Below are positions 59,723-64,000 of a stretch of 64,000 bases of DNA, piece after piece. The first letter of the stretch is position 1. Each line of letters starts with the position of its first letter. This DNA is from Kingella oralis (GTDB lineage Bacteria > Pseudomonadota > Gammaproteobacteria > Burkholderiales > Neisseriaceae), in NCBI RefSeq assembly GCF_014054985.1, contig NZ_CP059569.1, positions 1,550,001-1,614,000 of the forward strand, given 5' to 3'. A model generated the notes under the pieces. The model was not told the origin of the DNA, ran no database searches, and worked only from the letters and a program-made list of their open reading frames with translations. The position numbers were made by a program, and so were the translations under genes.

Positions 59723-59810
59723 ATGGAACGGCGACAGCTCGTCGCCAAATGGCGCGTTAAATTAAGCTGCGCTGGTTGATTAACATGTCGTCAAACCGCC
59801 GACGCTCCAT
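59723..59810 (+). repeat. 88-bp interspersed element with inverted ends, copy 3
   Basis: Starts ATGGAACGGCGACAGCTCGT and ends CCGCCGACGCTCCAT. It is 88 bases, exactly the length of 1957-2044. A DUS is fused to its left end. The 354-base gap 59696-60049 holds this element and a DUS-terminator cassette, but no supported gene. Confidence 0.75.
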
Positions 59811-59845
59811 TGTGCATTGCGTTTCAGGCTGCCTCAAATCATCCA

Positions 59846-59922
59846 AGGCAGCCTGAAAACACAAAACCGTTTGGTGTTAAGCCAAACGGTTTTTTATCGG
59901 ACAGATTGGTTTTCAGGCTGCC
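59846..59922. terminator. DUS-terminator-DUS cassette
   Basis: AAAACCGTTTGGTGTTAAG then CCAAACGGTTTTTT between DUS copies, followed by ATCGGACAGATTGGTTTTC as in the related copies at 20664 and 26450. Confidence 0.8.
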
Positions 59923-60049
59923 TATTCACAAAACATAAGCCACCCCGCCCCAAACAAAAAAAAGGACAGGCATCACCCTGTCCCACTAAAAATTTCAGAC
60001 CACTCGAACTCTCACAAACAAGCAGCCTGAAACCCCATCAAAAGTCAGC

Positions 60050-60337
60050 TCAATTATCCAAAATCAAGCAATCATCAATCTGGTTTTTGCGCAAACGCTC
60101 CACCGTTTGCTCCGCCTGCTGCCGTTCCATGCGCGGCGTGCGCACGTGATACATTGGTGTGCCGTCCGCAGATTTGGTCTCTTTCACCGAAGCAGGCACG
60201 CCCGCCAAAGCCGCGTTCGCCACCATCCTTTGCGCGTAATCCGACTCTCTAAACGTGCCCAATTGCACCGCAGAACCTGCTGCCCACGCGCTGCTGATGC
60301 CAGTAAGCAAAACCAAAGCTAAGCATAATTTTTTCAT
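60050..60337 (-). CDS. Small secreted SPOR-like protein
   Basis: 95 residues from MKKLCLALVLLTGISSAWAA (signal peptide, cleavage after AWA). The rest, VQLGTFRESDYAQRMVANAA, TPMYHVRTPRMERQQAEQ and a C-terminal CLILDN, matches a single SPOR fold, which would bind septal peptidoglycan. GGAG lies eight bases before ATG 60337; the longer frame from 60505 has no such support. It is a second SPOR gene in the window besides the folC fusion. Confidence 0.8.
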   Translation of the reverse strand: MKKLCLALVLLTGISSAWAAGSAVQLGTFRESDYAQRMVANAALAGVPASVKETKSADGTPMYHVRTPRMERQQAEQTVERLRKNQIDDCLILDN

Positions 60338-60705
60338 CACAGTCTCCTTGTGCCACAGGGCAAGAAATCGGTCTAGGATAAAGAATCTAGTTACCAAACT
60401 GGTAGCATTTGCCGTGCCAACTCGTGTAAAAACTAACGTATCTTTACATTCCCCCACGCCACCGCGCCCGCCTGCTAAGGCAGCCTGAAAAGCATCTTGT
60501 TTCATTACACGAACTGTGTAAATATTTTAACCAATTGAAAAAACAACAATTTTAATCCAACGCATAAGGCAGCCTGAAAACCATCGCAACCGCCAACGCC
60601 ACGCACAAACTGCCCTTTTTTGTAACCATCCTACCAAGTGTGCCAAATTTTCAGGCTGCCAAATATGCTAAAATTCGCCCCATTTTCTTAACAAACTTTC
60701 CAGCC
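60338..60705. other. Gap between the SPOR gene and dnaX
   Basis: 368 bases with divergent promoters likely. It contains AT-rich DNA (TAAATATTTTAACCAATTG), three DUS copies and TAAAAT shortly before dnaX. No gene or clear RNA structure is seen. Confidence 0.45.
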
Positions 60706-63168
60706 ATGACCTACCAAGTTCTCGCCCGCAAATGGCGACCCAAAACCTTCGCCGACCTCGTGGGGCAACAACACGTTGTCAAAGCCCTGCAAAACGCCCT
60801 TGCCAACGGGCGTTTACACCATGCCTACTTGCTCACAGGCACGCGCGGCGTAGGCAAAACCACCATCGCCCGCATTCTCGCCAAAAGCCTGAACTGCGAA
60901 AATGCGCAACACGGCGAGCCTTGCGGACATTGCGCCACCTGCCAAGCCATTGATGCGGGACGATTTGTGGACTTGCTGGAAATTGATGCCGCCAGCAACA
61001 CGGGCATAGACAACATCCGCGAAGTGCTGGAAAACGCCCAATACGCGCCCACGGCAGGCAAATACAAGGTTTACATCATTGACGAAGTGCACATGCTGTC
61101 CAAATCCGCGTTTAACGCCATGCTGAAAACGCTGGAAGAGCCGCCCGAACACGTCAAATTTATCCTTGCCACCACCGACCCGCATAAAGTGCCGATTACG
61201 GTGCTAAGTCGTTGTTTACAATTAGTTTTACGCAATATGACCGCGCAGCAAGTGTCCGACCATTTGGCGCACGTTTTAAACGCGGAACACATCGCCTACG
61301 AGCCCGCCGCACTCACTCTGCTGGGGCGCGCCGCGCAAGGCTCTATGCGCGATGCCCTCAGCCTGCTGGACCAAGCCATCGCCATGGGCTCGGGCAGCGT
61401 GCAAGAAGCCGATGTGCGCAATATGATAGGCGCGGTAGACAATCGCTATCTGTTTGAATTACTAGAAATTTTGTCGCAAAAAAACGGCGCGGCGTTGATT
61501 GCCAAAGCCAGCGAAATGCACAGCCAATCGCTCGGCTTTGATAGCGTGTTAGCCGAGCTGGCCCTGCTGTTGCAACGCATCGCGCTGCTGCAAACCGTGC
61601 CCACCGCCATCGCCGCAGACGACCCCGAACACGACCGCCTGCACGCCCTTGCCCGCGCGTTTAACAGCGAGCAAATCCAGCTTTACTACCAATGCGCCCT
61701 GCACGGCAAACAAGACCTGCCGCTTGCGCCCGATGAATACGCAGGCTTTGTGATGACGCTGCTGCGGATGCTCGCCTTTGCGCCGTTTGCGGCGGAGGAT
61801 GTGCCCGCCAACGCCGTGATTGAAAACACGCAAATGCACGAGCCTGCCGCGCCGCCCATAGGCAGCCTGAAAAGCGTAGGCGTGAATGAAGCACAATCCA
61901 GCGTAATCCAAGCGCGTGAAAACCATGCGAATGCAACGGAAGCCGTTGAACCGCCAGCCGTTACATCAACTGCTTCATCTACTGTTACGACAACTGTTGC
62001 GCCAGCCAGTCAGCCAGCGGCAGAAATCGCGCCAACAGTTCAAACCGTTTCAGGCAGCCTGAAAAACGCAGGTGTGGATGAAGCGCAACCCAACGCAGCT
62101 CAAGCGAATGAAAACCATGCGGATGCAACGGAAGCCGTTGAACCGCAAGCCGTTGTGCCTACTGTTACGCCAACCGTTGCGCCAGCCAGTCAGCCAGCGA
62201 CAGAAATCGCGCCAGCAGCCCAAACCTTTTCAGGCAGCCTGAAAACGGATGCGGCTGGTTTGGCTACAACTTTGGGTACCGCTTTGGAGCCAACGCCAAC
62301 GGTAGAAACCGCCAACGAAACCAACGCAAACGCATCCGCCAACATGGGCGAAACCATCAGCGAAGCGAATGCAGACAAAGCCACCAACAGCGCACCCCAT
62401 TCCAACGAAACCACCGCGCCCGAACCGCAAGCCACTCACTCCGCCCCTGCTAACGAGCGCATGACTGCGAAAGCAGAAACCACACCAGCCACACCCGCTT
62501 CCCCCGTAGGCAGCCTGAAAACCGTTGCCACCCACGCCAGCGAAGCACACGCCGCCACCGTTTCAGGCAGCCTGAAAACGAACGAAGCACCTTTCAGCGA
62601 AGCCCAACCCGATACTCCCACTCCACCCATTGCCCCCCAACCCGCCCCCAAAAAATCCACCTCAAAAAAAACCACCCCCCGCGTAGCCCAAACCAACCAT
62701 TCAGGCAGCCTGAAAACCGAAACCCCCAACGAAACCCAACCCGAAGCCCACACCCCCTACCCCCCTTTTGCCGCCGAAAACTGGGCAGCCATCGCCGAGC
62801 GCATCAGCAACCAAATCTCCGCCGCCCGTATGCTGCTGGATCACACCGCGTGGGTTGCCTACCAAGACGGTGAATTGCACCTAGCCATCGTTTCTGAGAA
62901 AACCAAAAACACCACCAAAAAAGAATACTTTAACCGCATCGCCAGCGCATTAAGCGAAGCCTACCAACTCCCCATCCACATCCAAACCCAACCCTTCGCC
63001 GAGGGCAACGGCTGGGAAACACCCGCCATGCACCGCAGCCGCATCGCCGCCGAAAACCGCGCCCAAGCCCAAAGCCTGATGGAACAAGACCCCGCCGTGC
63101 AAGCCATCCAGCAACACTTCGGCGCAACATGGGATGCGGAAAGCATCGCGCTGAATGCGTCAATATAG
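60706..63168 (+). CDS. dnaX: DNA polymerase III tau/gamma subunit
   Basis: 820 residues from MTYQVLARKWRPKTFADLVG. Clamp-loader ATPase: LLTGTRGVGKTTIARILAKS (Walker A), a zinc module CENAQHGEPCGHCATC with four Cys, IIDEVHMLSKSAFNAMLKTL (Walker B) and the sensor GSMRDALSLLDQ. Residues about 380-690 form a Thr/Ala/Pro/Glu-rich linker with six GSLK segments encoded by DUS and a tandem duplication of about 60 residues. The C-terminal tau region (NWAAIAERISNQISAARMLL) follows. A run of eight A (62664-62671) could allow slippage to a shorter gamma-like form. Confidence 0.95.
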   Translation: MTYQVLARKWRPKTFADLVGQQHVVKALQNALANGRLHHAYLLTGTRGVGKTTIARILAKSLNCENAQHGEPCGHCATCQAIDAGRFVDLLEIDAASNTGIDNIREVLENAQYAPTAGKYKVYIIDEVHMLSKSAFNAMLKTLEEPPEHVKFILATTDPHKVPITVLSRCLQLVLRNMTAQQVSDHLAHVLNAEHIAYEPAALTLLGRAAQGSMRDALSLLDQAIAMGSGSVQEADVRNMIGAVDNRYLFELLEILSQKNGAALIAKASEMHSQSLGFDSVLAELALLLQRIALLQTVPTAIAADDPEHDRLHALARAFNSEQIQLYYQCALHGKQDLPLAPDEYAGFVMTLLRMLAFAPFAAEDVPANAVIENTQMHEPAAPPIGSLKSVGVNEAQSSVIQARENHANATEAVEPPAVTSTASSTVTTTVAPASQPAAEIAPTVQTVSGSLKNAGVDEAQPNAAQANENHADATEAVEPQAVVPTVTPTVAPASQPATEIAPAAQTFSGSLKTDAAGLATTLGTALEPTPTVETANETNANASANMGETISEANADKATNSAPHSNETTAPEPQATHSAPANERMTAKAETTPATPASPVGSLKTVATHASEAHAATVSGSLKTNEAPFSEAQPDTPTPPIAPQPAPKKSTSKKTTPRVAQTNHSGSLKTETPNETQPEAHTPYPPFAAENWAAIAERISNQISAARMLLDHTAWVAYQDGELHLAIVSEKTKNTTKKEYFNRIASALSEAYQLPIHIQTQPFAEGNGWETPAMHRSRIAAENRAQAQSLMEQDPAVQAIQQHFGATWDAESIALNASI
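61860..62232 (+). repeat. Tandem duplication in the dnaX linker
   Basis: Two units (61860-62052 and 62053-62232), each starting with a DUS, then a V-NEA/V-DEAQ motif, ENHA-ATEAVEP and TVAPASQPA-EIAP. They are about 80% alike at the protein level by eye. The next unit also begins with a DUS (62232). Confidence 0.85.
62565..62612 (+). repeat. DUS-linked extended repeat within dnaX
   Basis: AGGCAGCCTGAAAACGAACG then AAGCACCTTTCAGCGAAGCC is the same unit as at 24123 and is translated as GSLKTNEAPFSEAQ. Confidence 0.65.
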
Positions 63169-63269
63169 GCAGCCTGAAAACGAATAACGGCTTTCTTACG
63201 AAGCACCATCATCATTTTCAGGCTGCCCCAACATCTCAAGCCGCCACATCATCCAAACCAAAAAACACC

Positions 63270-64000
63270 ATGCTCCAAACCGACAACCTTACCACCAGCA
63301 CCCAACCCCGCCTCATCGCCGCGCAAAACCTCTCCGCCCAAGAAGAGCAGCTAGAACGCGCCCTGCGCCCCAAAACCCTAGCCGACTACATCGGGCAACA
63401 CAAAGCCAAAGAACAGCTTGCCATCTTTATCGCCGCCGCCAAAAAGCGCAGCGAAGCGCTGGATCACAGCCTGCTGTTTGGCCCCCCAGGGTTAGGCAAA
63501 ACCACGCTGGCGAACATCATCGCGCGCGAGTTGGGCGTAAACCTGCGCCAAACCTCGGGCCCTGTGCTGGAACGCGCAGGCGATCTCGCTGCCCTGCTCA
63601 CCAACCTAGAACCGCACGACGTGCTGTTTATCGACGAAATCCACCGCCTCAGCCCCGTGGTAGAAGAAATCCTCTACCCCGCCATGGAAGACTATCAGCT
63701 AGACATTATGATAGGCGAAGGCCCTGCCGCCCGCTCCGTCAAAATAGACCTGCCCCCGTTCACCCTCATCGGCGCAACCACCCGCGCAGGTATGCTCACC
63801 AACCCCCTGCGCGACCGCTTCGGCATCGTAGCCCGCTTGGAATTTTACGAAACCCGCGATTTAGCCACCATCGTCGCCCGCTCCGCCCAACTGCTGGGCA
63901 TGGATTTAGACGAACACGGCGCATTAGAAATCGCCCGCCGCAGCCGAGGCACCCCCCGCATTGCCAACCGCCTGCTGCGCCGCGTGCGCGACTACGCCGA
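63270..64000 (+). CDS. ruvB: Holliday junction branch migration ATPase RuvB (5' part)
   Basis: The frame starts MLQTDNLTTSTQPRL and stays open to the window edge (243 codons). It has LRPKTLADYIGQHKAKEQL, Walker A LLFGPPGLGKTTLANIIA, Walker B VLFIDEIHRLSPVVEEIL, and TLIGATTRAGMLTNPLRDRF, all highly conserved in RuvB. It drives branch migration with RuvA during recombination, relevant to transformation. The C-terminal winged helix is outside the window. Confidence 0.96.
   Translation, partial: MLQTDNLTTSTQPRLIAAQNLSAQEEQLERALRPKTLADYIGQHKAKEQLAIFIAAAKKRSEALDHSLLFGPPGLGKTTLANIIARELGVNLRQTSGPVLERAGDLAALLTNLEPHDVLFIDEIHRLSPVVEEILYPAMEDYQLDIMIGEGPAARSVKIDLPPFTLIGATTRAGMLTNPLRDRFGIVARLEFYETRDLATIVARSAQLLGMDLDEHGALEIARRSRGTPRIANRLLRRVRDYA

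Noticed and set aside
59817..60149. 110-codon forward frame
   Set aside because: It reads through a DUS-terminator cassette and overlaps the SPOR gene on the other strand; no ribosome binding site.
1..64000. Dense short repeats resembling a CRISPR array
   Set aside because: The repeats are 12-base uptake sequences with irregular spacing and both orientations; there are no regular spacers and no cas genes.
1..64000. tRNA or rRNA genes
   Set aside because: I looked for T-loop and cloverleaf-like stretches in the gaps and found none; the gaps are explained by DUS and repeats.

Overview
The window is a GC-rich chromosomal segment of a Neisseriaceae bacterium. The 12-mer AGGCAGCCTGAA, or its complement TTCAGGCTGCCT, appears in nearly every gap and inside many genes, roughly a hundred times by eye. 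It is a DNA uptake sequence (DUS) dialect that, as I recall the literature, is the 'king3' form of Kingella-type organisms. The gene content also fits a naturally competent, type IV piliated Neisseriaceae: pilT-pilU, lapA-lapB, plsY next to folB, folC-SPOR-cvpA-purF, hemO with a haemoglobin-type receptor, and a dRS3 repeat pair. Genus-level assignment is inference.

Layout. 1-16 kb: end of an EamA transporter; zinc-free ribosomal proteins L31B/L36B behind a Zur box; nadK; a histone-deacetylase-like gene and folB; plsY; a folC-SPOR fusion; cvpA; purF; an iron-regulated haem receptor with haem oxygenase; a degenerate S24 peptidase; tex. 16-21 kb: a repeat-rich zone with three structured palindromic elements, a CoA transferase, a dRS3 pair and two damaged TonB-domain genes. 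21-33 kb: metG, small envelope genes (DUF350, SPFH-SHOCT), a cupin, leuS, groES-groEL, mutM and an MGMT-type gene.

33.1-43.6 kb is an accessory region with foreign DUS dialects. An IS1016-like element is followed by an Eikenella-type DUS pair, a SWIM-protein fragment, and an AT-rich pair of genes (DNA adenine methylase plus an OLD-like ATPase/TOPRIM protein). Next comes hrpA, which is broken in two by a 0.8-kb cassette carrying an AT-rich PD-(D/E)XK-like gene. The 3' part of hrpA also contains two GNAT acetyltransferase domains in frame. AGGTCGTCTGAA and AGGCCGTCTGAA (Neisseria-type DUS) occur here and not in the core segments, so the block looks imported from Neisseria by transformation.

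43.6-64 kb returns to core genes: lactate permease, trmA, a Smr protein, gltX, rsgA, lapA-lapB, pilT-pilU, a Bcp peroxiredoxin, a Bcr/CflA exporter, an OmpA lipoprotein, exonuclease III, a SPOR protein, dnaX with a DUS-encoded repetitive linker, and the start of ruvB.

Most gene ends are marked by inverted DUS pairs that can act as terminators. Several families of intergenic elements lie on top of this: an 88-bp element with inverted ends, about 165-bp palindromes with a changing central hairpin, a DUS-terminator-DUS cassette and a DUS-linked 48-bp extension. No tRNA, rRNA or CRISPR array was seen.
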